64,000 nucleotides of DNA. It comes from Leucobacter sp042726155 (GTDB lineage Bacteria > Actinomycetota > Actinomycetes > Actinomycetales > Microbacteriaceae). The DNA lies in the NCBI RefSeq assembly GCF_042726155.1, contig NZ_JBHXHV010000004.1, positions 459,364-523,363 on the forward strand, in the 5' to 3' direction. The translations under genes and the position numbers were made by a program. This document shows positions 15,248 through 24,004 of the stretch, in pieces; position 1 is the first letter of the stretch; each line of letters starts with the position of its first letter. A model generated the notes under the pieces. The model saw only the letters and a program-made list of their open reading frames with translations. It did not search any database and had not been told where the DNA came from.

Positions 15248-16294
15248 TCAGAACAGGGTCGGCGCGGGCGCGCCCGGCGTTTCGCTCACCGCGCCCGCCC
15301 TCGCGAACGCGCGGGAGCTCGCCGTCCGCTCGAGCCCGTAGCGCGCGATGAGCGGACGAATGCGTCGGGCCAGTTCCATGCGGTAGGCCTGCGGCGCGCG
15401 GCTCGACGCCCCCGGATACAACGAGCGATAGAGCGGCAGCAATTCGGGGTGTTCGCGCTCAAGCCAGGCGAGGAACCACGGCTTCACGTGCGAGCGCAGG
15501 TGCAGCGGACCGTACAGCACCGAGCGCGCCCCCGCATCGCGTATATCTCGGAGGAGCGCGGCGAGCTGGTCGACGCCATCGGTGAGGCCGGGCAGCACCG
15601 GCATCATGAACACGTCTGGTTCGAACCCCGCATCGCGCGCGGCGGCGATCGTGTCGAGCCGAGCTCTTGTGGTGGGCGTGCCAGGCTCGATCGATCGCTG
15701 CAGCTCTGGGTCGCCCACCGAAATCGATATCCCGAGCTCCACGGGCACTCGCTCGCTCGCCTCGACGAGCGCGGGCAGGTCGCGGCGCAGCAGCGACCCC
15801 TTGGTGAGTATCGACATCGGGGTGCCGCTTCGCGCGAGCGCCGCGATGATGCCCGGCATCAACCGGTATCGGCCCTCTGCTCGCTGGTACGGATCAGTGT
15901 TCGTGCCGAGAGCGACGTACTCGCGCGCCCAGGATACCCGCGAGAGTTCGCGGCCGAGCACCTCAGCGACGTTGACCTTGACGACGATCTGGGCGTCAAA
16001 GTCTTGCCCGGTGTCGAGGTCGAGATAGCGATGCGAGCCTCGCGCGAAGCAGTAGACGCAGGCGTGCGAGCAACCACGATACGGATTGATGGTCCACGAG
16101 AACGGCATTGATGATTGCCCGGGCACCCGATTCAGGGCGCTCTTCGCGATCACCTCGTGGAACACAGCGCCGGCGAACTCGGGCGACCTCACAGTGCGCA
16201 GATGGCCGGGCAGCGCGGCGACCTCCGCAATGCCCAGCCCGGGGAGCGCATCATCGCTCGCCGTCGCTGCTACCGCCTGTCCACTCCATCGCAT
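15248..16294 (-). CDS. Rv2578c-type radical SAM protein, SOS-controlled
   Basis: 348 aa. The [4Fe-4S] motif is CxxxCxxC at Cys75, Cys79 and Cys82 (GCSHACVYCFAR), preceded by FSWTINPYRG, the signature of the spore-photoproduct-lyase-like COG1533 branch. YVALGTNTDPYQRAEGRYRL and ILTKGSLLRRDLP are further family blocks. The catalysed reaction is unknown; relatives are presumed to act on DNA lesions. A perfect 20-bp LexA box ends only 7 nt before the ATG, so expression should rise on DNA damage, which supports a repair role. No ribosome site is visible. Confidence 0.88.
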   Translation of the reverse strand: MRWSGQAVAATASDDALPGLGIAEVAALPGHLRTVRSPEFAGAVFHEVIAKSALNRVPGQSSMPFSWTINPYRGCSHACVYCFARGSHRYLDLDTGQDFDAQIVVKVNVAEVLGRELSRVSWAREYVALGTNTDPYQRAEGRYRLMPGIIAALARSGTPMSILTKGSLLRRDLPALVEASERVPVELGISISVGDPELQRSIEPGTPTTRARLDTIAAARDAGFEPDVFMMPVLPGLTDGVDQLAALLRDIRDAGARSVLYGPLHLRSHVKPWFLAWLEREHPELLPLYRSLYPGASSRAPQAYRMELARRIRPLIARYGLERTASSRAFARAGAVSETPGAPAPTLF

Positions 16295-16300
16295 GGAGAC

Positions 16301-16320
16301 ATTCGAACATATGTTCGAAT
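16301..16320. promoter_or_regulatory. LexA (SOS) operator
   Basis: ATTCGAACATATGTTCGAAT is a perfect 20-bp palindrome containing the actinobacterial/Firmicute-type SOS box CGAACATATGTTCG. It overlaps a possible -10 (TATGTT on the minus strand) of the radical SAM gene starting at 16294 and lies beyond the 3' end of the divergently placed transporter operon. Confidence 0.9.
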
Positions 16321-16351
16321 AAAGCGCAAGCGGCGCGCGTCACGATGCGCG

Positions 16352-17275
16352 CTACAGCCCATTCTCCGCCAGCCAGTCGTCGGCGATCGCGCCAATGTCG
16401 TCACCGTCAGCGATCCGCCCGTTCATCTCCATCAGCGACTCGGTGGTGAGCGCCGCTGAGATTTCGTTGAGCACCTCGGTAACGTCGTCACTCGCGACAT
16501 CTTCGCTGATGACCGGCAGAATGTTGGCGGCGGGGAACAGCCCCTTGTCGTCTTCGAGCGCAACGAAGTCGTTGTCGACGATGGCGGGATCAGAACTGAA
16601 CATGTCGCCCACCTGGGCCTGGCCATTCTGCAGCGCGGAGAGCGTGAGCGGCCCGCCAGCATCAAGTACCTTGAACTCCTTGAAGTCGATGCCGTACACC
16701 TCCTTCAGGCCGGGCACCCCCTCGAACCGGGATTTCCACTCCGCCGGCCCTGCGAGCACGAGGTCGCCGGCCACCGCCTCCAGGTCGGAGATCTCGGTGA
16801 GATCGTGCTTCTCCGCAACGTCCTGTACGACGACAAGCGTGTCGGTATTCTCAGCGGGCGACGCGTCAAGCACTGTGATGCCATCGGGCTTGAGGAGTTC
16901 TTCAAGTTGTCCCTGAATAGCTTCCGGGTCTCCCGCGTCGACCTTGCCTTCGCCGTCGGCACCCAACTCGTTCAAGAGCGACCCGTTGTACTCGGGCAGC
17001 AGATTGATCGAGCCGTCGCGCAGCGCCTCGAGATACACCTCGCGGCTGCCGATGTTGAGTTTCTCTTCGACTTCAACACCCGCGTTGCTCAGGGCGTGCG
17101 AGTAAATGGTTGCGAGCAATTGGCTCTCCGAGAAATCGGCTGAGCCGACGATGACCTTGTCCGACGAGCCGGCTGCACTGCCCTCATCGGCCGAGCTCAT
17201 CGGGTCGCCGCCGCACGCACTCAGGGTGAGCACGGCGGCCGTTGCAAGTGCCGCGATCGCGATCTTCTGCCTCAT
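16352..17275 (-). CDS. Quaternary-amine/osmoprotectant ABC transporter substrate-binding lipoprotein
   Basis: 307 aa from the ATG at 17275, which has AAAGGAAAC 3 nt upstream; the frame is open for 20 more codons but without a ribosome site. Lipobox LSAC with Cys21. The mature part starts KVIVGSADFSESQLLATIYSHAL and contains LNIGSREVYLEALRDGSINLLPEYNGSLLNEL, hallmarks of the OpuCC/ProX type that captures trimethylammonium compounds in an aromatic cage. Last gene of a four-gene operon. The ligand may be glycine betaine or carnitine, or a betaine amino acid, given the lyase gene next door. Confidence 0.9.
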   Translation of the reverse strand: MRQKIAIAALATAAVLTLSACGGDPMSSADEGSAAGSSDKVIVGSADFSESQLLATIYSHALSNAGVEVEEKLNIGSREVYLEALRDGSINLLPEYNGSLLNELGADGEGKVDAGDPEAIQGQLEELLKPDGITVLDASPAENTDTLVVVQDVAEKHDLTEISDLEAVAGDLVLAGPAEWKSRFEGVPGLKEVYGIDFKEFKVLDAGGPLTLSALQNGQAQVGDMFSSDPAIVDNDFVALEDDKGLFPAANILPVISEDVASDDVTEVLNEISAALTTESLMEMNGRIADGDDIGAIADDWLAENGL

Positions 17276-17337
17276 GATGTTTCCTTTCGGGGTGTTCGAG
17301 TAAGACTTCTGTGTGCCATTTGCTGCTGGAGTCACCG

Positions 17338-18078
17338 TCAGGCACCCGCAACGCTCAGTGCCCGCGTCGCCGTGTCTTCGACTGCGGGCACTGCCTGGCT
17401 CACCACGCGGCGCGTCAGTCCGGGCGAGACCGCAATGCGACCGAAGGCGGCAAATGCGAGTTCGAGGAGGATCGCGAGGGCTGCGAGCACGAGAGCGCCG
17501 CCCGCCATTTCGGCGTAGTCATTCGCCGCGCGCCCGTCGATGATGAAGCGTCCGAGACCGTCGAGCGAGACATATGCGGCGACGGTTGCGGTGGAGACCA
17601 CCTGGAGTGTTGCACCGCGCATGCCCGAAAGAGTGAGCGGCAACGCGCAGGGGACCTCGATGCGCCAGATGATCTGCGCGGTCGAATAGCCCATGCCGCG
17701 CGCCGCATCGATGACCGACCGGTCAATCGCGCGAATGCCGCTGGCTACACCGCTGAGAATCGGCGGAATAGCGAGGAGCACAAGCACGACGAGTGACGGC
17801 ACGACAAACGCGAGATTGCTACTGAAGGCCGGGGCGATCACCATCACCAGCAGAATGAGGAGCCCCAGGGTGGGCAGCGCACGCACGGCATTCGCGGAGC
17901 CCATGATGACGCTGTCGCCCTTCCCCGTGTGGCCGACGAAGATGCCGAGCGGCACGGCGATCACGGCCGCAAACACAAGGGCTATCACCGAGTAGAGCAG
18001 GTGCATACCAGCTTGGAACGGAATGGATCCTGCGCCCGTCCAGTGCGCGGGATCCGTGAGCCACCCGACGATATCCAT
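17338..18078 (-). CDS. Quaternary-amine ABC transporter permease
   Basis: 246 aa from the ATG at 18078, which overlaps the stop of the upstream permease (ATGA). An 8-codon N-terminal extension to 18102 would lie wholly inside the other gene. Contains five or six hydrophobic segments and the binding-protein-dependent permease (EAA-type) loop around GIRAIDRSVIDAARGMGYSTAQIIWRIEVPCALPL. Pairs with the permease at 18078-18725 to form the membrane channel. Confidence 0.9.
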   Translation of the reverse strand: MDIVGWLTDPAHWTGAGSIPFQAGMHLLYSVIALVFAAVIAVPLGIFVGHTGKGDSVIMGSANAVRALPTLGLLILLVMVIAPAFSSNLAFVVPSLVVLVLLAIPPILSGVASGIRAIDRSVIDAARGMGYSTAQIIWRIEVPCALPLTLSGMRGATLQVVSTATVAAYVSLDGLGRFIIDGRAANDYAEMAGGALVLAALAILLELAFAAFGRIAVSPGLTRRVVSQAVPAVEDTATRALSVAGA

Positions 18079-18725
18079 CAGAGCGCTCCCTTCTGGCTCC
18101 ACGGAGTCATGATCTTCCCGAGCATGACCAGGAGGCGATCGAGTACGAGCGCCAACAGCAGGCAGGTCACAAGGCCGATGATGATGGGCACGAAGAGCCG
18201 GCGCGTGAAGCCCATCGTGAAGAGCGAACCGAGCTGAGCGATGCCAATGACTGCGGCCATCGTCACGATCGAGATGTTCGACACGACCACGACGCGCAAT
18301 CCCGAGAGAATCGCGGGCACGGCGATCGGCAGTTGGATCTTGAAGAAGATCTGCGCCCGCGTGTATCCGACACCCTGGGCGGCGTACACGACATCGTGCG
18401 ACACCGAAGCGAGACCATCGGCCACCACGCGCACCAGCAGTGCAATCGTATAGATGACGAGAGCCACGACGATGTTCAGCGGATCGAGCACTTTCGTTCC
18501 CAGCACCTTCGGCAGCAGGATAAACAGTGCCAGAGACGGGATCGTATAGAACAGGCTCGTTCCTCCGACGATCAGTGGATACAGGCGGCGGTTATGAAAG
18601 GCGAAGTAGCCGAGCGGTATCGCCAGCACGAGTCCGATCACCGTCGGTAGCAGTGTGAGCCACAGGTGTGCAAGCGTCAGCTCGAGAATCTGATCAGCAT
18701 TGCTCGTGATCCAGTCGAGCCTCAT
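18078..18725 (-). CDS. Quaternary-amine ABC transporter permease
   Basis: 215 aa, about five membrane segments. The EAA-type loop reads VSHDVVYAAQGVGYTRAQIFFKIQLPIAVPAILSGLRV. The segment GGTSLFYTIPSLALFILLP is typical of OpuCB-like subunits. It overlaps both neighbours by ATGA junctions, so the ATPase, both permeases and probably the binding protein are translated as one coupled unit. Confidence 0.9.
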   Translation of the reverse strand: MRLDWITSNADQILELTLAHLWLTLLPTVIGLVLAIPLGYFAFHNRRLYPLIVGGTSLFYTIPSLALFILLPKVLGTKVLDPLNIVVALVIYTIALLVRVVADGLASVSHDVVYAAQGVGYTRAQIFFKIQLPIAVPAILSGLRVVVVSNISIVTMAAVIGIAQLGSLFTMGFTRRLFVPIIIGLVTCLLLALVLDRLLVMLGKIMTPWSQKGAL

Positions 18726-19786
18726 GACGCCCGCCCGGCAACCGCGTGCGCGGCGAGCGTCCCCGCGTAGGCACCGGTGGCATCGACGACGATCGCGAGC
18801 CCACTCGGACTCGCGAGCGACGCGTCAAGCAGTTCGCGGCGATTGCCCGCGCTGGCCGATACCGCCTGCGAGAACGTCACAGCGTGCTCCGCGAGCGGCT
18901 CTGAGCTCCCGCTCGCACGCACCCAGCCGAGCGGCCGGCCCGCGGCGTCTGCCGCGACGGCCCACTCGCCCGCCGCGATGCCGACCTCGTCGCCGAGACG
19001 GAACACGGGGGTGCGCTGCGGTTGCAGGTCGGCGATTCCCTCGAAATTCAGCGCGTGATAGCCGCGCGACTCGCCGAGAAAGTCGGCCACGAACTGATCC
19101 GCCGGATTAGCGAGGATTTCGGCGGGAGATCCGATCTGCGCGAGAATGCCGCCCTCCTTCAGCACGATAATCTGGTCGCCGAGCTTGAGCGCCTCGTCGA
19201 TATCGTGCGTGACCATGACGATCGTCTTCGCGAGATCTGCTTGAATGCGTAAGAACTCGCCCTGCAGCTGCTTCCGAACAATCGGATCAACTGCGCTGAA
19301 GGGTTCGTCCATGAGCATGTACGGCGGGTCGGCGGCAAGCGCCCGCGCGACGCCGACCCGCTGCTGCTGGCCACCGGAGAGCTGCCAGGGGTAGCGACTG
19401 GCGTAATCACGGTCGATGCCGACAAGTTCAAGCAGGTCGCGTGCCCGCGCACGGCTCTGCGCCCGGTCACTCTTGTTCAGAAACGGCACGGCGCAGACAT
19501 TGTCGAGCACGGTCTGGTGCGGGAAGAGGCCAGCGTTCTGAATGACATAGCCGATCTTTCGGCGCATGCGAATGGTGTCAGTCTGAGCATTGTTCTCGCC
19601 GCCGAGCAAGATGTCACCGGAGGTCTGCTCAATCAGCCGGTTAACCATGCGAAGCGTGGTGGTTTTGCCGCACCCCGATGGGCCGACGAGCACCGTGATC
19701 TTGCCGGTCGGAGCCACGAACGAGAGGTCAGCGACGGCCGTGGTGCCGTTGTCGTACGTCTTGACGACGTGTGAGAACGCGATCAT
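18722..19786 (-). CDS. Quaternary-amine ABC transporter ATPase with degenerate CBS-like tail
   Basis: 354 aa, first gene of the operon. Walker A GPSGCGKTT (about residue 34), IGYVIQNAGLFPHQTVLDNV, signature LSGGQQQRVGVARALAADPPYMLMDEPFSAVDP and MVTHDIDEA place it in the ProV/OpuAA/OpuCA branch. After about residue 240 the sequence (VFRLGDEVGIAAGEW and LGWVRASGSSEPL) resembles a worn CBS pair, the region that senses ionic strength in OpuA; its decay suggests osmotic gating may be lost and the system may serve nutrition. Confidence 0.9.
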   Translation of the reverse strand: MIAFSHVVKTYDNGTTAVADLSFVAPTGKITVLVGPSGCGKTTTLRMVNRLIEQTSGDILLGGENNAQTDTIRMRRKIGYVIQNAGLFPHQTVLDNVCAVPFLNKSDRAQSRARARDLLELVGIDRDYASRYPWQLSGGQQQRVGVARALAADPPYMLMDEPFSAVDPIVRKQLQGEFLRIQADLAKTIVMVTHDIDEALKLGDQIIVLKEGGILAQIGSPAEILANPADQFVADFLGESRGYHALNFEGIADLQPQRTPVFRLGDEVGIAAGEWAVAADAAGRPLGWVRASGSSEPLAEHAVTFSQAVSASAGNRRELLDASLASPSGLAIVVDATGAYAGTLAAHAVAGRAS

Positions 19787-19984
19787 GCGCGACCCGCACT
19801 CGCTTGGCGCGACGGGGTCGGCGGGCCCGACGTGGCCAATCTAAATGACCAGTCGGCAGTTTTCCACGAGTGTGGCGACATCGTTGTCTCCTTGCGGTTA
19901 ATTTCATCTAGCGAAACACATCTTGTTCACACTGTAATAAACTACCGGGAACCTCGCAACACTTTCTCCGACAGCAGGGACACA
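19787..19984. promoter_or_regulatory. Divergent control region of the transporter operon and the lyase gene
   Basis: 198 bp, AT-richer in its right half. It must hold both divergent promoters. An imperfect inverted repeat GAAACA...TGTTC (19913-19928) is a possible site for the IclR regulator encoded at 21573. The frame of the lyase stays open back to 19832, but those codons show no homology to the family. Confidence 0.45.
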
Positions 19985-21463
19985 ATGACGTACACACTCC
20001 CGAGCCAGCTCACCGTTCACGACGTCGCCGCCATCGCCGCCGGCGCCCCGATCCGCGTCTCACAGGAGGCACGTCGTCAGATTGGCGAGTTCTATCATCT
20101 TGCGAACTCGATCGCTGAGACCCACACCGTGTACGGGCGCTCCACGGGCGTCGGGGCGAACCGACACACGACCGCGTCCAGCGACTCGGCGGCGCATGGC
20201 ATGAACCTGCTGCGCAGCCACGCCGTCGACGCCGGCCCAGCATTTGACCCTGCGGTCACACGCGCGATGCTCGCGGTGCGACTCAATCAGCTGCTGCATC
20301 CCGGATCTGGCGTCGACGTCCAGCTCATCGACGGGCTCGAGCGAATGCTCGCGACGCAGAGCTTGCCCGAGGTGAGACGCTATGGCGCAATCGGCACCGC
20401 AGATCTTCCCGCCCTCGCGGGCACAGCGCTCGCGCTCACCGGCGAGCGACCTACGAGCGGCGGCGGGTTCGAACCGATCGCCGCGATCGGTTCTGATAGC
20501 GCGTTACCGTTCATGAGCTCGAACGCGCTCACCCTCGCGGGTGCGGCCCTCGCAGTCTCGCGACTTGAGGCACTCGCTGACGCTGGCCTCGCGGCGTTCG
20601 CGCTCTCGGCGACCGCCGTTCGAGCGAACCCCGAAGCCTTCTCCCCCAACGCCGCAGTCGCGATTGCAAGCCCCGGTGCGGCGGGCATGGCGCAGCGTCT
20701 CGCCACGCTGCTGGGCGCGTCACACTGGGCACCCGCGCGCATTCAAGATCCGTTCGCATTCCGCGGCTTTCTGTCTGCAGCGAGCGTACTCGCGACGGCA
20801 GTCAATCGCCTGCGCGAGGCCGTCGAAGCCCCCATCAGCATCTCGCAAGAGAACCCGCGCTTCTTCGCTGACAACGACGGGGCTGCTGCACCCGGCACCG
20901 CAGTGCACCACGGCGCATTCCTCGTCAATTGGCTCGCCCACGAGCTCGACGGCACGGCGCTCGCACTGGCGCAACTGGCACCGCTCACGATCGCTCGCAT
21001 GCGCTTCATGAACGATGACGCATTCACGGGACTCCCCCGCTTCCTCGCACCGGAGTCCGGCGGCACGTCAGGAACCATGATCATCGAGTACGTGGCGGCG
21101 AGCGGGCTGGGCGACATCTACGCGGGAGCTGCGCCGGTCTCGATGCACAGTGCCACACTCTCGTGCGGTGTCGAAGAAGATGCCACCTTCGCGCCGAGCG
21201 CGCTGACCAAGCTCGAGCGTGCGATCGACGGGTTCGAGGTGATTGTCGCGGCCGAGATCCTGATCGCGGTGCGCGCCGCGCGCGTGGCCGGGGACGAATC
21301 AACCCGGCCGGCGCCAGCGGTCGATTCAGGTCTGGCCGAACTGTTCGCGATGGCCCGCGCACTGCCGAGTGACCTCTCGGATCGCGACCTTCGAGGCGAC
21401 CTGGAAACCGCCGTCGGACTCATTTCCCGGTTTGCGGCCGTCGTCGGCAGCGAACGCGAGTGA
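19985..21463 (+). CDS. Histidine ammonia-lyase superfamily protein lacking the MIO (Ala-Ser-Gly) triad
   Basis: 492 aa from the ATG at 19985. The HAL/PAL fold is recognisable: VYGRSTGVGANRHT (catalytic Tyr50 of the YGxxTGxG motif), MNLLRSHAVDAG, a short YGAIGTADLPALAG block where HAL has GSVGASGDLAPLA, FMSSNALTLAGAAL, and RIQDPFAFRG for the QDPYSLRC block. The Ala-Ser-Gly that cyclises into the MIO electrophile is replaced by GTAD (residues 137-140), so ordinary ammonia elimination is unlikely. MIO-free relatives such as ergothionase eliminate trimethylamine instead. The divergent trimethylammonium-type transporter fits that idea. Confidence 0.8.
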   Translation: MTYTLPSQLTVHDVAAIAAGAPIRVSQEARRQIGEFYHLANSIAETHTVYGRSTGVGANRHTTASSDSAAHGMNLLRSHAVDAGPAFDPAVTRAMLAVRLNQLLHPGSGVDVQLIDGLERMLATQSLPEVRRYGAIGTADLPALAGTALALTGERPTSGGGFEPIAAIGSDSALPFMSSNALTLAGAALAVSRLEALADAGLAAFALSATAVRANPEAFSPNAAVAIASPGAAGMAQRLATLLGASHWAPARIQDPFAFRGFLSAASVLATAVNRLREAVEAPISISQENPRFFADNDGAAAPGTAVHHGAFLVNWLAHELDGTALALAQLAPLTIARMRFMNDDAFTGLPRFLAPESGGTSGTMIIEYVAASGLGDIYAGAAPVSMHSATLSCGVEEDATFAPSALTKLERAIDGFEVIVAAEILIAVRAARVAGDESTRPAPAVDSGLAELFAMARALPSDLSDRDLRGDLETAVGLISRFAAVVGSERE

Positions 21464-21572
21464 CCCTCCTGCACCCCCTCCATGGCGGCTTGCCAAGGCA
21501 AGGTCGCATAAACTCGTGTGCGCGCGGGTCTGCAGCGACGGCTCGCGGTGCATTCGACCCGGGGGTAGTGAG

Positions 21573-22277
21573 ATGACAGGCAAAGACTCCGGAGAACCGA
21601 CCACCGAGGTCGACTCGGCGCTCGGACCACAGGCCGTGCATCGGGCGCTCGAGATCCTGACCAACGTCGTCGAGCACGGCCCCATTTCACTGAGCGATCT
21701 GGCTCGCGCGACGGATCTCCCGACGAGCACGTCCATGCGCATGTTGCGCGCCCTCGAACACTGGGGCTATGTGTCGCGCGCGGAGAGCGGCCAGTACTCG
21801 CTCGGTGAGCGATTTGTGCAGTCTCGGGTATCCGCTGAGGGGGCGCGGGCAGAAGACCTCATTGATGCATCAGCACCGGTGCTGCAGCGACTCACCGCGC
21901 TGACGTCGGAGTCAAGCTATCTCGCGGTGCCGGGCCCCGCGAACACGTGCACGTTCCTTCGCGAAGTGCAGAGCCCGCTGCCGATTCGGCACGTCGGCTT
22001 TGACGGCTGGGCGGGGCGCACTGTCGCGATGTCAGGATCGGTGACCGGCGAGGTGCTCGACGGCCGCACGCCGCCGAGCGGATTCGTCGTGATGCCCGCG
22101 GTCGACGACGCTGACTCCACCGTCATCGGCGCACCCGTGTTCTCGAGTGGCGGCGAACCCATCGCGGCACTGAGTATTGCCGGGCCCAGCTTTCGCATGC
22201 CGCCAGCTGCGATAGCGGCGCACGGGGAGGCCGTGCGCGCCGCCGCAAGTGAACTCACCCAGTTGCTGCGCCTCTAA
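21573..22277 (+). CDS. IclR-family transcriptional regulator
   Basis: 234 aa from the ATG at 21573; the frame is open further up but GTAGTGAG just before this ATG is the better ribosome site. N-terminal winged HTH (VHRALEILTNVVEHGPISLSDLARATDLPTSTSMRMLRALEHWGYVSR), then a short effector domain with LTSESSYLAVPG, GRTVAMSGSVTGEVLDG and IGAPVFSSGGEPIAALSIAGP. Placed 109 bp after the lyase and in the same direction, so it most likely controls the lyase and transporter in response to their substrate. Its stop overlaps that of the convergent chorismate mutase. Confidence 0.85.
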   Translation: MTGKDSGEPTTEVDSALGPQAVHRALEILTNVVEHGPISLSDLARATDLPTSTSMRMLRALEHWGYVSRAESGQYSLGERFVQSRVSAEGARAEDLIDASAPVLQRLTALTSESSYLAVPGPANTCTFLREVQSPLPIRHVGFDGWAGRTVAMSGSVTGEVLDGRTPPSGFVVMPAVDDADSTVIGAPVFSSGGEPIAALSIAGPSFRMPPAAIAAHGEAVRAAASELTQLLRL

Positions 22278-22576
22278 GCCTTGTGCTCGTCGGCGATCTG
22301 CGTGTGGTGTTGAATGACCTCCGCCACCACGAAGTTGAACCACTTCTCGGCGAACTCAGGGTCGAGGTGCGCGTCCTCGGCGAGTCTCCTCAGACGGTCG
22401 ATCTGGCGGGCCTCCCGCGACGGGTCTGAGGCGGGCATCTCGTGCTTCGCCTTCAACTGACCCACCTCTTGCGTGCAGCGAAAGCGCTCCGCGAGCATGT
22501 GCACGAGCGCGGCATCGATGTTGTCGATGCTCGACCGGAGACGCTCCAGCCGGTCAATCGCGAACTGGTCACCCAC
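22274..22576 (-). CDS. Chorismate mutase (AroQ-type, monofunctional)
   Basis: 100 aa. Converts chorismate to prephenate for Phe/Tyr synthesis. All-helical AroQ pattern: IDRLERLRSSIDNIDAALVHMLAERFRCTQEVGQLKAKHEMPASDPSREARQIDRLRRLAE, with the conserved Arg, Lys and Glu/Gln positions. The start is the GTG at 22576, chosen because GAGGAG lies 7 nt upstream and overlaps the purA stop codon; the longer open frame runs antiparallel through purA and is not used. Likely co-transcribed with purA. Confidence 0.88.
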   Translation of the reverse strand: MGDQFAIDRLERLRSSIDNIDAALVHMLAERFRCTQEVGQLKAKHEMPASDPSREARQIDRLRRLAEDAHLDPEFAEKWFNFVVAEVIQHHTQIADEHKA

Positions 22577-22586
22577 GCGGGGCTCC

Positions 22587-23873
22587 TCAGCCGAGCAGGT
22601 CGTGCAACACCACGACCTGCTCGCGCTCGGGGCCGACGCCAACGGCAGAGATGCGCGATCCGCTGATGCGTTCGAGTGCCACGATGTAGTCCTGCGCGTT
22701 CTTCGGCAGGTCTTCGAAGCGACGCGCGCCCGAGATATCTTCATTCCAGCCCGGAAACTCCTCGTAAATGGGAGTCGCGTGGTGAAAGTCGCTCTGATTG
22801 ACGGGCATCTCGTCGTGCCGCACTCCGTTGACGTCATACGCGACGCAAACGGGAATCGTCTTGAGGCCCGAGAGCACATCGAGCTTCGTGAGCACGAAGT
22901 CGGTGACGCCGTTGATGCGCGCCGCGTACCGGGCGATCGGGGCGTCGTACCAACCGCAGCGGCGGGGGCGGCCCGTCGTGGTGCCAAACTCGAAGCCCTG
23001 CTTGCGCAGGTAGTCGCCTGACTCGTCGAACAGCTCGGTCGGGAACGGGCCGGCGCCAACGCGCGTCGTGTACGCCTTGACGACCGAAATCACGCGGTCG
23101 AGCGCGTGGGGAGGCAGACCCGATCCGGTACTCGCCCCGCCAGCCGTCGCGTTCGACGACGTCACGAACGGGTAGGTGCCATGATCGATGTCGAGCATCG
23201 TGGCCTGGCCGGCTTCGAACAGCACGGTCTTGTCTTCGGCCATCGCCTCGTGCAGCAACAGTGCGGTGTCGCAGACCATTGGCTCGAGCATTTCACGGTA
23301 GGCCAGCAGGTCTTCAACGACCTCGTCGGCAGAGATTGCGCGACGGTTGTAGATCTTGACGAGCACCTGGTTCTTGAATTCGAGAGCAGCCTCGACCTTC
23401 TGACGCAGGATCCCCTCGTCGAAGATGTCTTGGATGCGAATACCGACGCGGTTGATCTTGTCGGCGTAGGCCGGGCCGATGCCGCGGCCGGTGGTGCCGA
23501 TCTGGCGCTTCCCCAGGAAGCGTTCCGTGACCTTGTCGAGCGTGCGGTGGTACGCCGTGATGACGTGCGCGTTCGCGCTCACCTTCAGGCGAGAGACGTC
23601 GACACCGCGGCCGCCGAGCGCTTCGAGCTCGCCCCGCAGCACGTCGAGGTCGACGACGACGCCGTTCGAGATCACCGGCGTCACGCCGGGGGTCAGAATG
23701 CCAGACGGCAGCAGGTGCAACGCATACTTCTCGTCGCCCACCACCACGGTGTGGCCGGCGTTGTTGCCGCCGTTGAACTTGACGACATAGTCGACTCGGC
23801 TGCCGAGGAGGTCGGTTGCGCGACCCTTCCCCTCGTCGCCCCACTGGGCACCGGTGATGAGCACTGCGGGCAT
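22587..23873 (-). CDS. purA: Adenylosuccinate synthetase
   Basis: First committed step from IMP to AMP (IMP + Asp + GTP). 428 aa from the ATG at 23873 (MPAVLITGAQWGDEGKG), with AAGGAAGGGG as ribosome site; nine extra in-frame codons to 23900 are not needed. Conserved GDEGKG loop, NGGNNAGHT, QIGTTGRGIGPAY, EAGQATMLDIDHGTYPFVTSSN and the C-terminal TTGRPRRCGW are all present. Normal length. Confidence 0.97.
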   Translation of the reverse strand: MPAVLITGAQWGDEGKGRATDLLGSRVDYVVKFNGGNNAGHTVVVGDEKYALHLLPSGILTPGVTPVISNGVVVDLDVLRGELEALGGRGVDVSRLKVSANAHVITAYHRTLDKVTERFLGKRQIGTTGRGIGPAYADKINRVGIRIQDIFDEGILRQKVEAALEFKNQVLVKIYNRRAISADEVVEDLLAYREMLEPMVCDTALLLHEAMAEDKTVLFEAGQATMLDIDHGTYPFVTSSNATAGGASTGSGLPPHALDRVISVVKAYTTRVGAGPFPTELFDESGDYLRKQGFEFGTTTGRPRRCGWYDAPIARYAARINGVTDFVLTKLDVLSGLKTIPVCVAYDVNGVRHDEMPVNQSDFHHATPIYEEFPGWNEDISGARRFEDLPKNAQDYIVALERISGSRISAVGVGPEREQVVVLHDLLG

Positions 23874-24004
23874 TTCAGCCCCTTCCTTCGACAACGGCAC
23901 GTACTGAGCCAGTCTATCGAAGCGCTGTCAACTTTCGCCGAAGTTGCTCGGCGGCAGGCGTAGCGGCCGCCGAGGCCGCCGCATCAGCCGACGCGGCAGG
24001 CGGC

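Noticed and set aside
19832..19984. Earlier start for the ammonia-lyase-like gene
   Set aside because: The 51 added residues do not resemble the family and run through the divergent promoter region.
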